Positions 11,951-22,129 of a stretch of 64,000 nucleotides of DNA are shown here, piece after piece (the first letter of the stretch is position 1; each line of letters opens with the position of its first letter). Origin of the DNA: Pyronema omphalodes (lineage: Eukaryota > Ascomycota > Pezizomycetes > Pezizales > Pyronemataceae); contig JAJJXM010000027.1 in NCBI GenBank assembly GCA_024516155.1, forward strand, positions 180,001 through 244,000, given 5' to 3'. The notes under the pieces are model-generated. The model was not told where the DNA came from, searched no databases, and worked only from the letters and a program-made list of their open reading frames with translations. A program made the position numbers and the translations under genes.

Positions 11951-12087
11951 GAAGTTTCTGAGGTTATGGGTGGGTCGCGATATGGCTCGAATATCCTGGA
12001 ATATCCTGTGGTGATAGCATGGACTGAGTGGATAATGGAGGTATTATGATATCGCGGGAAATTGATCTGGAATATCCCAGAATATTG
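11951..12087 (+). promoter_or_regulatory. Heat-shock-element cluster upstream of HSP20 copy B
   Basis: Three clusters: GAAgtTTC at 11951-11958; GAA-ta-TCC-tg-GAA-ta-TCC at 11989-12006; GAA-ta-TCC-ca-GAA at 12070-12082. They follow the 5-bp phasing expected of Hsf1 sites and resemble those before copies A and C. A GATAAATA box follows at 12176. Confidence 0.55.
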
Positions 12088-12331
12088 TCTGGCGACATGT
12101 TACACAGGTCTTTCTTGGCACTTACTTGACCGCATCCTCTATGAGTAGTTTCAACTTTCCTCCACCGCCGCCAAAGATAAATACCCTCTGATATTTCTCG
12201 TCTTCTCGTCTTCCTGTCATCATCATCATCACCATCGTCATCGGTTCCAAAGCTCGAAACAACTCTCACACTCAAAACAACTCCGCCTTATTCCACAACT
12301 AATCACTCAACCCACAAAACAATAAGTCAAA

Positions 12332-12919
12332 ATGCCTTCTTTCCCTCGCTTCCACTCTCCTGCCGAGACAAACACATACTACACCGCATTCCCCACCGAC
12401 ATCCTCCGTGTCCTCGACGAGATTGATCGCAGCAATTCCTCCTCCTCCTCCACCTCTGCCTCCAACCCCCACCGCCGTGCATTCACGCCCACCTTCGACG
12501 TCCACGAAACCGAGCGGGAGTACATCCTCGAAGGAGAATTCCCCGGATTGTCAGATAAAAAAAACATCAGCATCGAGTTCACCGACGACAAGACCATTCT
12601 AATCTCCGGCAAGATTGAGCGGGAGTTCAAAGGTGCTAAGGATGAACAAGGAAAAGGAAATATGATTGGGACCGCTGAAGAGCAGAAGAAGATTGGAGGA
12701 GATAAACCCGCTGCAGAACAGGAGGCTATCATGAAGGAAAAGGCGAAGGGACCGAAGTATTGGGTCTCTGAGAGATCGGTGGGGGAATTCTCTCGTAGCT
12801 TTAATTTCCCTGGAGATGTCGATATTGATAGGGTTAAGGCTACTCTGGAACATGGAATCCTTAAGGTTGTCGTACCGAAGATGGAGAAGAAGGCTGGTCG
12901 GAAGATTGAGATTCATTAA
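12332..12919 (+). CDS. Small heat-shock protein HSP20/HSP30, copy B
   Basis: Intronless 195-aa paralogue of copies A and C, sited in the spacer between the two arms and in the same orientation as A. The alpha-crystallin core is the same (FTPTFDVHETEREYILEGEFPGL, KYWVSERSVGEFSRSFNFP, EHGILKVVVPK, C-terminal IEIH). The charged insertion is shorter: the KSEKSEKNVEK-type segment found in A and C is replaced by AIMKEKAKG. It is clearly more diverged from A and C than they are from each other, so it represents an older tandem duplicate. Its promoter carries heat-shock-type arrays and the shared TATA-like box. Confidence 0.93.
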   Translation: MPSFPRFHSPAETNTYYTAFPTDILRVLDEIDRSNSSSSSTSASNPHRRAFTPTFDVHETEREYILEGEFPGLSDKKNISIEFTDDKTILISGKIEREFKGAKDEQGKGNMIGTAEEQKKIGGDKPAAEQEAIMKEKAKGPKYWVSERSVGEFSRSFNFPGDVDIDRVKATLEHGILKVVVPKMEKKAGRKIEIH

Positions 12920-13906
12920 TTCCTGCTTCATGTAACCGGAAATTGAGATCACGTCAAGGTTTGCATGGATGATAGTATTGCATTTGGGTATGGAGTAATA
13001 TGGGGTTTCTTATAATTACGATTGGGTTTAGCATGTGGAGGATTGATTGAAGACCCAGGAGGCGGATAAGGCCTTGCATTGTTATTGTTTTCTTACTTTG
13101 TTACTCTTGTACACTCTGTTGCGGGAGATCGGGTTTGTTAATGCACATTAGTATTAGTTATGCAATTAAACATGATTGTACTTCAACAATGATACTTTAT
13201 GTGAATGGACTGAAAACTAAAGAATCTCAACTTGTCTTGGCTTGGCTTGGGAACAGGGCGTAGGTAAGGTAAGGTAAGGTAAGTTGTAAGACACCAGGCA
13301 GTAGGCTACATATAGTGTCTTCGGTAATCGGTAATCGGTAATCGTAAGCTAGCCGCTGCCATGTTGCTGCTAGATAGCTGCAAGATAGACACGCGAGAAA
13401 ACGCGGGGCATCATGTGGTGTATAACATGGTATGGTTCGCAGTGCTCCCAGTACTCCCAAAGATCCCAGGGCTTCCAAGGTTCGCATACATATGTACCTG
13501 GTCTAATCTGATCTGGATTCTGTAGTCTTAGCGATGGCTTTTAAATATTTCTATTTTATGATATCATGCTGGAAATATTTCCCGGGGAGGTCAGTAATTA
13601 TGGTTTATAAAGAATTATTTATGCCCACACCGCCCCACCTCCCCTCCCCAAACGTTACAGCCGTCGGATGTAGGAGGACCACCGAGTGATGATATGTGGA
13701 AGTCAATGCCATTGCCCCCCGCCCCCGCCCCCTCCACCCCTCCCTCGCCCCCACAACCACCCCACCCATGATTATTATTTCATTTCAGACCTTCTTTTTC
13801 TTCCTCTTTCCCTTCTTTCACTCTGGGAGTTTTAACGCTTTCTGCATAACCTCCTCTACATTCTCACTATCATTGCCTTGCTCCATGTGATTCCATATTC
13901 CGCAGC
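12920..13906. other. Intergenic between HSP20 copy B and DUO1
   Basis: The first ~250 bp resemble the 3' flanks of the other HSP20 copies (GCATTTGGGTATGGAGTAATATGG). Then come a short AAGGT repeat (13263-13282), an AATCGGT repeat (13322-13345) and a C-rich tract (13620-13770). No supported gene. Confidence 0.6.
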
Positions 13907-14749
13907 TTAACTACTCGTCCCTCTCCCAATGCCTCCTCTAGTCCCCCTTGCTGCACCGTAGCTTCCTCTTGTCACCCCTCCTCGCATGCTCCTCGTCTCC
14001 CTGGTTGACGACGCAGAAGCCGACGCACCCCTTCCATACACCGACCCAGTTCTCGTTGTCGAGGCACCAACTGTTCCTCTCGTTGTCGAGGCACCAACTG
14101 TACCTCTCGTGGTCCCTCTTCTAGTCCCTGTCCCTGTTCCGCGTCCTCTTCCTGCCGTGGCAGCTTTCTGGGCTTCTGCGGCAGCTCGACGGGCCTCCTC
14201 AGCGGCCACCTCTCGTTCTCTCTGTGCTCCTTTCTCTCGGGCGGCTTCTAATCGGCGTTGGATATTTAGTTTTCTCGCAGCTTCTTCGGCGGCGAGTTCC
14301 TCTGCTTCTGCGGTTGATCCGTGCCAGGATTCAGATTGGAGGAGGCGTTGTGTATGTTGAGTTTGGCTGAGGGTGGATTGCCAGATCGAGAGGAGGGAGT
14401 TGGCGTTCAGGATTGTATGATGGATTTTCTGGGTGGTGGGTAAGCGGGGGGTGGGATGGTATGAGCGAAGAAGAAGAAGAAAACTAACCTGCATGTTCCC
14501 TTGAGATATTTCCATGGATTTTACTAGGGTTTCAATGACTTCGTTAACTTCTCTAACTCGGCGGATTTCTTCTTTTAATTCATCTTCACGGGCTTCGGCG
14601 TCTACTACTGATGTTGCGTTGGTGCCGAAGCTTCGTATTTTTTGTGCTTGTTCGCTGAGGAGGGCTTGTGCATGGTGGTGTTCTTCGGGTTCTAATTGCT
14701 CTTCTTCGTCGATGTAAAAGTCGGACATTTCGTGGTCTACGTCTGCCAT
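13907..14749 (-). CDS. DUO1: DASH/Dam1 complex subunit Duo1
   Basis: Subunit of the fungal DASH ring that couples kinetochores to spindle microtubules. The start is placed at 14749 (MADVDHEMSDFYIDEE); an in-frame upstream extension to 14932 does not look coding. A 60-bp intron (14429-14488, GTTAGT donor, CACCCAG acceptor) is a multiple of three with no stop, so the unspliced frame also stays open. The spliced product is 260 aa. The Duo1 core spans about residues 20-120: EEIRRVREVNEVIETLVKSM, then NMQKIHHTILNANSLLSIW, then LSQTQHTQRLL. The C-terminus is Ala/Glu-rich then Arg/Gly/Thr-rich, with a direct repeat of GTVGASTTR and RGT repeats. Family call is by the core pattern. Confidence 0.83.
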   Translation of the reverse strand: MADVDHEMSDFYIDEEEQLEPEEHHHAQALLSEQAQKIRSFGTNATSVVDAEAREDELKEEIRRVREVNEVIETLVKSMEISQGNMQVSFLLLLRSYHPTPRLPTTQKIHHTILNANSLLSIWQSTLSQTQHTQRLLQSESWHGSTAEAEELAAEEAARKLNIQRRLEAAREKGAQREREVAAEEARRAAAEAQKAATAGRGRGTGTGTRRGTTRGTVGASTTRGTVGASTTRTGSVYGRGASASASSTRETRSMRGGVTRGSYGAARGTRGGIGRGTSS

Positions 14750-16043
14750 GGTGCTGGTGTGTGATGTTGTGTGTTGTGTGTTTGTTTTTGTGATTCTGGT
14801 TGCGTTTAGGAAAAAAAAAAGTTGGTCAATCGTCACGTCACGGTCGTTACTGGATGCAGTGGTTTGATGTTTTACGCGTGCGCAACATCGCGTTGCGGGG
14901 TTCAACTCGTTCCCATCCCATCCAGTGACCAAACCAAGCTTCCCTGCTAGTTCCGCTGACTGAAACGGTGTTATTAGTTAACGTGAATCCTTACAGCCAG
15001 CCAGCCAAGCCATATGTATGCGGAATGTTGCCAAGAAGAAGCTAATGTATTCCTGTTTATGTCGCTGAAAATGGAAAGGTGTTTACTTTGGACCCCCCCC
15101 ACCCCCCGGCTTGTTGTTTTTTCTTTGTCCTGTGATCCTGTGATGGTTGCTAGGCGGTTGCCAGCTCGTCAGCTCGTCGTCGCTGAGCCAACCCTTCGCC
15201 CACTCTCGCCAATGATGAGGGGTCTTGCTTGTCCCCCTTACCCTGATGTGTTGCCCACCTGAGAGCCCACCCTGCACTAACTGTTCCGTCGCCGTTCGGG
15301 GTTGTTCCCAGTTGCTTTGCAGTTGCTTTGCAGCTCCTCCCGAAACCCCCCCCCTCCCCCCCTCACCCCCTCCCCCCCCCGTCCCATCAGTACAGTCCAA
15401 GAAATTGAATGATTATCGCCCACCACCCACCGCAACCGCACCACTCCACTTTCCCCCTTCCTGGCTACATTTCAGCCTGAACGTGGCCAGCGAAAAAGGT
15501 GACCCGATCACAAAACACACCTCCTCTCACTCATCCCCAACCTCCTCAATTTTTTCCCACCACCATCGCTCGTTCGTTCGTTCAACACGCAAGGAAGATA
15601 ATACCGAATTAATTTCCAACAACTCCGCCTTTCGCTACTGACAGCCCGCACTACCCCGATACATAGTCCCATAGTCGTCGGTCAGCCTTCCAACCTCCGC
15701 ATTAAAAAAAACACACACACACACAACCGATACCGACTGCATCAACTGCCAACGAACCGGACTCGATTATTTTTTTTCCCCTCAGCCTGTGTCAACCGAA
15801 AATCGCTTCAGGATTCGCAAAAGTAGTGAAGTGTACAAGGAGGGAGGAAGAAATTGAGTTTCTGGTGGCATCACCTGTGGGAAAGGGTTCCTTCAGTTGA
15901 GGGTTAGGGAAAGTTTGGAAAAGGTGAACTAATCAAACGCCACCAAACTGCGACAAAGGAACAACACTACTCTCTTTCTAAGGGCAAGAAACACAATCCA
16001 AATCGTCAAAACCTAAAAAAAAACCAAATATAAACAAAAAATT
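14750..16043. other. Divergent promoter region, DUO1 / 16044 gene
   Basis: About 1.3 kb between two divergently transcribed genes. It holds C-rich runs (15090-15110, 15345-15380) and an AC dinucleotide run near 15710. The stretch before 16044 is A-rich (AAAAAATTATGAACTG at the start), a normal fungal start context. Nothing else is recognised. Confidence 0.6.
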
Positions 16044-17573
16044 ATGAACTGTCCAACAACACCACCTCGTCGGGCGATTCGACCACGAACTCCTACAGCG
16101 CCTCGCTATGCGCCGGATTGTGACGACACTCCGCCTCGACGTTCTCTTCGGTTGCGTAGAGATGTGGTGAAGTCTTCTCCAGCGCCGACTCTCGGAACGT
16201 TATCGCCACCACCTTCATCACCTCTTGCTGCGCAAACTCCTTCTCCGAAACAACAAAAACGGAAAACAGTAAAGAAAACAAGCTTTGCTTTATCAGAGGA
16301 GGATTCCGAGCATACACAAGGCACCCCGAAAAGAACAGGAAAAGGAAAAGGAAGAGCCCGATTTGTTGATGAAACTGAAGACGAGACCGATGAGAGGACT
16401 TCAAGCCGACCAACTGTTGTACCTGCAGGTGTCGGCTTACCGACTCCCGCTAAAACTCCCTCGCGTAAGCGAAAGTTGGCTCCGGAAAAGGTCGCAAGCT
16501 CAGCTCAAGCTCTCTTCCCTCCGACCGAGGCTTCTTCATCGCGAACTCCCGGAAAATCATCTGGTGGACTCTTTGCAGTTCGTCGCGCCGACCGTTCAGG
16601 TGTTCCTCCTACTACACCGAGAAGAAAAGTTACATCAATTGAAACATCTATAACATCGACGTCAAGCATTGCGATTTACACCGATAGCGACGCCCGCAGA
16701 CCTAAAGTAGATCTAGACCCGGATAATCCCTTTATTACCAAACCCGGAGAGGAAACCAGACAGTCAAAGCGCATACGACAAAAGAAGGCGGATTTGGAAA
16801 GCAAGAACAAACTAGGAGATGATGCTTTAAGAACCGATGGAATGTTTTACAACTTGTATGACTCTGAGCCCTCTCCTTAACCTTCCTTGTTCAATTGTTG
16901 CAGCGCAGCAATGTAGCAACATAGTAGGTCGCTGACTCATAATAGCCGCGGTAAACGGGTCTTCAAGAAATTCTCAAACATCCCCGACCTTCCCGACCGA
17001 GCGGCAGACGACGATGTAGACGACGAAGGAGAGGGTTTAAACCCACAAGAAATCCAACCGCGACTATTATTCGAATCAGAAGCCGAAGCGGAAGCCGAAA
17101 AGAAGGGCGATCTCGACCCAGAGGGAGTATTTGCCGACTCATACGACGAAGAAGCGGAAACCGAACTCGACGAAGAAACCTCCAGTGCAATCATCATTCA
17201 AGAGCCCGTCAAATCTGTCAAAAAATCCGCACCCCGTCGACCTCTAGTCTCGCGAATGACTCCAGATAGCGACGACGACGACGGCGAAATTGTTCCAAAA
17301 TTCTCGAAATTTCAAAGCTTCAAGTCAAAACTTGCCGCTGCAAGTAGAAAGGTTTCAAGCAGCAAAGCTTTGTTTGATGAGGGGGAAGATGATCCTTTTA
17401 ACGCACCTTCAAACCCAAGGAAGCAAGACGAAAAAGGCATCTTTAGTGACGATGAGGACGAAATTGTTTTACCAAAGAATGGAAGGGGTATTAAAAGGAA
17501 CCTAGAGTCGACATTGGAGATACCGCAAACTCCACAAAGTGGGAGGAAAAAGACAAGACAAGCCTTAGCGTAG
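16044..17573 (+). CDS. Disordered nuclear-type protein with FRGKRVFKKF motif, function unknown
   Basis: Two exons, 16044-16855 and 16946-17573, with a 90-bp intron (GTATGA donor, CTGAC branch site, AATAG acceptor). The product is 479 aa. The splice restores GMFYNFRGKRVFKKF (about residues 266-280), preceded by IYTDSDARRPKVDLDPDNPF. I recognise this pairing as a conserved pattern of uncharacterised ascomycete proteins but cannot name a function. The rest is low complexity: Pro/Thr/Arg-rich N-terminus (TPPRRSLRLRRDV), basic clusters KRIRQKK and PSRKRKL that could act as nuclear signals, and acidic serine patches (DSDDDDGE, DDEDEIV). The composition suggests a nuclear, phosphorylated protein; this is inference. 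Confidence 0.8.
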
Positions 17574-18550
17574 ACAAAGCGTTGGGGTTATTCGGTGTGA
17601 ATCCGGTATTATTGCATTAAAAAAGTATCGAAGACTATCAAAGAGTATCAGTACTGTGTACCTGACAGATACGATATCCTTGATGCAATTATTTCCTTTG
17701 TTTTTTTTTATTTAACTTTTTTTTATTTATTATTATTCGGTTATTATTGTATTCCTAAACCAACCTTTTAGCAGAAGGTGGTTTGGGTTGGTATTTGTGG
17801 TACTTGTGGTGCTTGTGGTACTTTTGGCCCTTGTGGTTATTTACTTTATGGTGGTGCTTCCTCTTATTTAAAGTTTTGGAAATTGCGAATTACTTTTACT
17901 TTACTTTACTTTACTTTACTTGTCTGTTGATTCTGTGTTTTTTTTTTTTTTTTTTTTTTGCTAAGTCTCTCCTGTAGTTGTGTGCGTGTTTTTTGGGCTT
18001 GGATGTTTTTTTGGTTATGTTTTTGGTGGTGGTGGTATTGTTTTTTTCATTTTTTTGCTTCTGTGATTCCCTCTCTCTCTTTTTTTTTTTTTTTTTTTCT
18101 TGTGGCTTTCGTCAGTCGTCAGTCGTCAGTCGGCTTGACTTGTTTGATATAACAACTTAACTTATCTTATCTTATCTTAACTTGACTTGACCTCTCTTCT
18201 CTACTCTTCTGTACTTTGTCCCACTCCACCCCCCACATCCTTTTTCGTTTTTCGTTTTTCGGTTTCTTTTTTTTTTTGATTTCTTTCCCCTCGTCTTCTT
18301 ATTACTTTTCCTTGTCGGTTTTCAATATATATATAAACCTCCTCTCATGTTGTCTCGATTCTGATCTTGTTTTTGTTTGGTTTTGTCTTTGTCTTTTTTT
18401 GTTTGTTTTCGGTTTGTTTGGTTTTGTTTGGTTTGGCTCGGTTTGGTGAAACAGAAAGTATGAAGTATGTTGATATTGATATTGATATTGATATTGATAT
18501 TGATATTGATATTGATATTTTGATGTGTTTTGATTGATGTGTTGATATTA
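17574..18550. repeat. T-rich intergenic with microsatellites
   Basis: Contains T homopolymers (17938-17959, 18081-18098), TTTAC repeats (17897-17920), CTTAT repeats (18155-18185) and a TGATAT hexamer run (18471-18518). Open frames here are Phe/Leu/Trp-rich products of the repeats. No gene is seen. Confidence 0.7.
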
Positions 18551-18668
18551 AGGGTCATCACGATTCTGGCTGAAAGCTGGCTGAAAGCTGGCTGAAGAAT
18601 TTAGCGTAAAATTTTCTCGCTGTAATTGGCGGGCTATTTCGGGTTGCATTAGTGGTTTTAGCGTGGAG

Positions 18669-18749
18669 CTAAAATCTTCAGCTGGCTGAAGAAAGTTTCA
18701 ACGACCAAAATTCCGGCTGAAACTTTCTTCAGCCGGCTGAAGATTTTAG
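18669..18749. repeat. Long internal hairpin in the TIR element
   Basis: CTAAAATCTTCAGC... at 18669-18700 is repeated inverted at 18718-18749, giving 32-bp arms with a 17-nt loop and very few mismatches. Both arms carry the CTGGCTGAAGAA word also found in the terminal repeats. Confidence 0.75.
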
Positions 18750-18846
18750 TTTCACGAAAAATTAGCTATATAAGGTTAGATAAAGGATACTACAGCACGC
18801 GAGACAGGGAATGTGCAGGAGGACATGTACGTTAAGTTAGATCATA

Positions 18847-19202
18847 CAGTCGAACCTCTTTATAAGAGTACGCTGGGACCGGAGAAGTGTACTCTTATAA
18901 TGACGAAACTCTTCGGCAGAGGTTGGCTTGGCGCGAGTGATTGCTTGAGACCCAGCGCGCTGGGGGTGGTGTGTACCGCTCCTCTGCCCCAAGGTAGTGC
19001 ATTAGCGCCACCTTGGTACGAGTATACCCTGCTCACATACCTCTATCATAAGAGTATGTTAACAATTTTTCGCATTTCCTTAAGAGTATTTTAGTATCGA
19101 GGTTACTCTTATTTCCCATACAAAAATCGACGGGACCACGGCTATGCACTCTTATGAAGAGGTTATTCTTATAATTGGTACGCTTATAAAAAGGTTCGAC
19201 TG
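18847..19202. mobile_element. Nested ~356-bp MITE with CAGTCGAACCTC ends
   Basis: Inverted ends CAGTCGAACCTCTTTATAAG (left) and its near complement ending CGACTG (right), flanked by TA on both sides (18845-18846 and 19203-19204). It lies wholly inside the larger TIR element, so it inserted later. The termini resemble those of pogo/Tigger-like elements. The only open frame (18813-19094) crosses the element boundary and is unlikely to be a gene. Confidence 0.75.
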
Positions 19203-19638
19203 TAGTACAGTACGGACTTTCATCGAGCTGGAGTATGTACTATGGCGAGGATATCTGTTAGAAAGCGCGTGCTTGCACGGCTGCACTCGAAGCACCAGGC
19301 TTTGTTGTGGCGATTGAAGGGAATAAAGAAGATTGGTTTACAGCAGCAACTCCTCCGATTTTAGCAATTCCTGCGCAAAGAACTCAGGGACTTCACACTC
19401 ACGTTGTAGAAACCTTTGTGGAGTAAAATTTTTTCGCGTGTCGTCCACAAGACAAGCCAGCCTCTTGGCTGCTTGAGGCTAATTTCTTCAGCCAGCAGCG
19501 CTTTCAGCTGGCCTTCACGATAAAAAACTGACCTCACGCAGACCACATCATTTTATTGGTCAAACCCCCTGTTGGAAATACGCGCTAATTTCTTCAGCCA
19601 GCTTTCAGCCAGCTTTCAGCCAGAATCGTGATGACCCC

Positions 19639-19899
19639 TATTGTTGTGTTGTGTTTTGATATTGATATTGTTGTGTTTTTGATGTGTTTTGATTGGTTGA
19701 CGTGTGTTTTGATTGGTTGATGGTTAGCGAATTGATGGTTAGCGAGTTGATTGATGGATGGTTAGCGAGTTGGTCTTTTATCTTGATCGTAGCTTTTATC
19801 GGATTCTGGGGTTCTGTGGTTCTGTGGTTGTTTATTTTTGTTCTTTGTTTTCTCTGTTTTTTCTTTTGCATACGGATGGACTATGGACTATGGACTACG

Positions 19900-19998
<99 letters not shown>

Positions 19999-20009
19999 CA
20001 CTATTGACA

Positions 20010-20089
<80 letters not shown>

Positions 20090-20769
20090 AAAAGTCAAGT
20101 TATCAAGTTATCAAGTTATCAAGTTATCAAGTTATCAAGTTATCAAGTTATCAAGTTATCAAGTTATCAAGTTATCAAGTTATCAAGTTATCAAGTTATC
20201 AAGTTATCAAGTTATCAAGTTATCAAGTTATCAAATCATCAAACATAGCTAAGAGAGAGACAGACAGACAAAGTGAGATACCAAGGAAATTACTTATCAC
20301 TTATTGCTTATTGCTTATTACTTATGGGTTATCGCCTATGGGTATTGGGAAGCTTTTTTTTATTTTTTTATTTTATTTTATTTATTTATTTTTTTTGTTT
20401 TTTTTGATTTCTGGGGGGAAAGTCTTGAGTCTTGGGTGGTGTTTTGAATTGAGATTGGGGATTGAGGATACAGGAGTGAGACTGGGGATACAGGAGTGAG
20501 GGGTGGGGATGCAGGAGTGAGGAGTGAGACTGGGGATGCAGGAGTGGGGATGCAGGAGTGAGGATTGAGGATACAGGATTGAGGATTGAGGATTGAGGAT
20601 TGAGGATTGAGGATTGAGGATTGAGGATTGAGGATTGAGACCATCGCTGGGTCGGGAGTGCTACCTACATCCAAAGTAAAAGTAAAACCTCCGTGCAGGA
20701 AAATACATGTAGGAACCGTATCTGGAACTACTAACTACCAGCTACAAGCTACTGGCTACAAACTACGAA
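19639..20769. repeat. Adjoining perfect microsatellite blocks
   Basis: 19876-20089 is a nearly perfect heptamer run (GGACTAT, about 30 copies). It abuts an octamer run (CAAGTTAT, about 17 copies, 20095-20234). A third heptamer-based block (GGATTGA and GAGTGAG variants) covers about 20440-20640, and a degenerate CTACAAGCTACGAA tract about 20715-20795. Long open frames such as WTMDYGLWTMDYG are simply the repeat read in frame. No gene is seen. Confidence 0.9.
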
Positions 20770-21250
20770 CTACCGGCTACAAGCTACGAACTACGGGGGA
20801 AGACAGCTGAAAAAACACCGTAGCACACATAGCAGCAGCCCTACCCGCAGTGGCTTAAGTTTAGCTAGTGGGGTACCCGGCGCACGCCGCATACTACTTA
20901 TCGATTCGTGTCGGCTATGCTGGGTTGATCGTGCGCCGGCTCGCTTATCGAATTTCCCGATTTTTCGGATTTTCCAGATTTTCTAGATTTCGGATTTCGG
21001 TATGGTGCCATGTGTAAAAGCGTTAATGGTGCCGTGCCGGCAGTATGGCTAGGTCCATGGCTTCTTTGGGTATGCGGAACGTAACGTAATGTAATGTGTA
21101 TGATGAAGTATGGTTATTTTGGTGGATGAAATATAAAATAGATAGTTGAAGTTAAAGTTGAAGTTGAAGTTGAAGTTGAAGTTGTAGTTGAAGTTGGGGG
21201 AAGATGAGGATGTGTATATAGGTTGGATATGCTTTATAGGAACCAATGTA
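20770..21250 (-). repeat. Inner segment of the inverted duplication, right copy
   Basis: Reverse-complement match of 11217-11700: GTAGCACACATAGCAGCAGC, GTGGGGTACCCGG, CTTATCGATTCGTGT and TATGCGGAACGTAACGTAAT all have counterparts there. It also carries a GTTGAA hexamer run (21145-21196). No coding evidence. Confidence 0.8.
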
Positions 21251-21407
21251 GGACTTCCCATCGCTCTATTCGGGGTGGCTAGAACAACCGCAACTTTACC
21301 TATACAATAGCTATAGAAAATCTGAATATATACCCCCCTGTCTATCTAAGTGCTCTATTCACCTTCTATAGAAAATATTGTGTTGCTATAGATTGATGGG
21401 AAGTCCT
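21250..21407. mobile_element. Putative 158-bp MITE
   Basis: AGGACTTCCCATC at 21250-21262 is repeated inverted as GATGGGAAGTCCT at 21395-21407, with partial extension (TCTAT) beyond the 13-bp core and an internal TATAGAAAAT repeat. It has no coding capacity. A clear target-site duplication is not visible: TA on the left, TC on the right. Confidence 0.5.
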
Positions 21408-22129
21408 CCAGTATACCAAGGATCAGAGGTTGTTGTCTGTGTCCTTCAAGCTGCCATGAAACAAACAGGTGGATGATACCTAGCATACCGTGGAGGTCCC
21501 GTTTGTTCTGAGAAGATGCTGAGCAATGTCCCCTTGTGGTGGTTATGAAAAGTCAAGTGATTCATTACAGAAAGCTTCGATTATGAGAGAACTGGGGGGA
21601 AGTAGTCAGCGTCATGGTGCATCGTCTTAATAATATCCCCAGTGGAGTTCTGTAGAAACTTATTTCTGATAATTTTCATTGTTTCATGCTACAACTGTCA
21701 GAAAGTGTCTTTGATTTCACTGGTAGTCTTTTATGGAGATCATGAACATTTAAGTCTGTTGTGGTAAAGTACCATTGTTTAAGTAAAATTACGTTTCATT
21801 GCATGACGAATACCAAGGTGCACCGTACAAAAAAGAAAAGAAGTGAAAAAGAAAGCCTCAACTGAATCTCGTGTAAAGGAGCGTACAAGAGTAGGTATTA
21901 CACAGAGCGGTAATAATAAAGTATTACAGTAAGTGGTAACAAAGTAAACAAACAACAATACTATATGTGCAGTATCCACCTCATTGATCTTCGACAATAA
22001 CTCCCCTATATGCAAAACCAGAACAGAACCAAAAGAAATCCCATATTACTCCATGCCCAAATGCAATGCCATCCAACCCATGCAAACCGAGAACATTAAC
22101 TTAGTGATACTAGTCGTGTGGAACTGAGA
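21408..22129. other. 3' flank of HSP20 copy C
   Basis: About 21650-22129 matches 10212-10715 inverted (3' flank of copy A). 21408-21640 has no counterpart in the left arm. No gene is seen; short open frames are not conserved between arms. Confidence 0.65.

Larger units (their letters stand above)
18551..19638. mobile_element. TIR DNA element (~1.09 kb) with TA target site
   Basis: Ends are inverted repeats of about 57 bp, left from 18551 and right ending 19638. Both contain GGGTCATCACGATTCTGG followed by three direct copies of CTGGCTGAA(AG). The element is flanked by TA on both sides (18549-18550; 19639-19640), as for Tc1/mariner/pogo-type insertions. No intact transposase is visible. Without the nested insertion it would be about 730 bp, so it is a non-autonomous or decayed element. 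Superfamily assignment rests only on the TA duplication. Confidence 0.75.

Noticed and set aside
14750..14932. N-terminal extension of DUO1 to 14932
   Set aside because: In frame but unlike the family; MADVDHEMSDFY at 14749 fits a Duo1 start and has a sensible upstream context.
18813..19094. 93-codon frame in the nested element
   Set aside because: It begins outside the inner element and runs across its TIR; no transposase motif.
19693..20499. Overlapping 100-160-codon frames reading WTMDYGL or QVIKLSSY
   Set aside because: They are the 7-bp and 8-bp microsatellites read through in frame; no independent protein signal.
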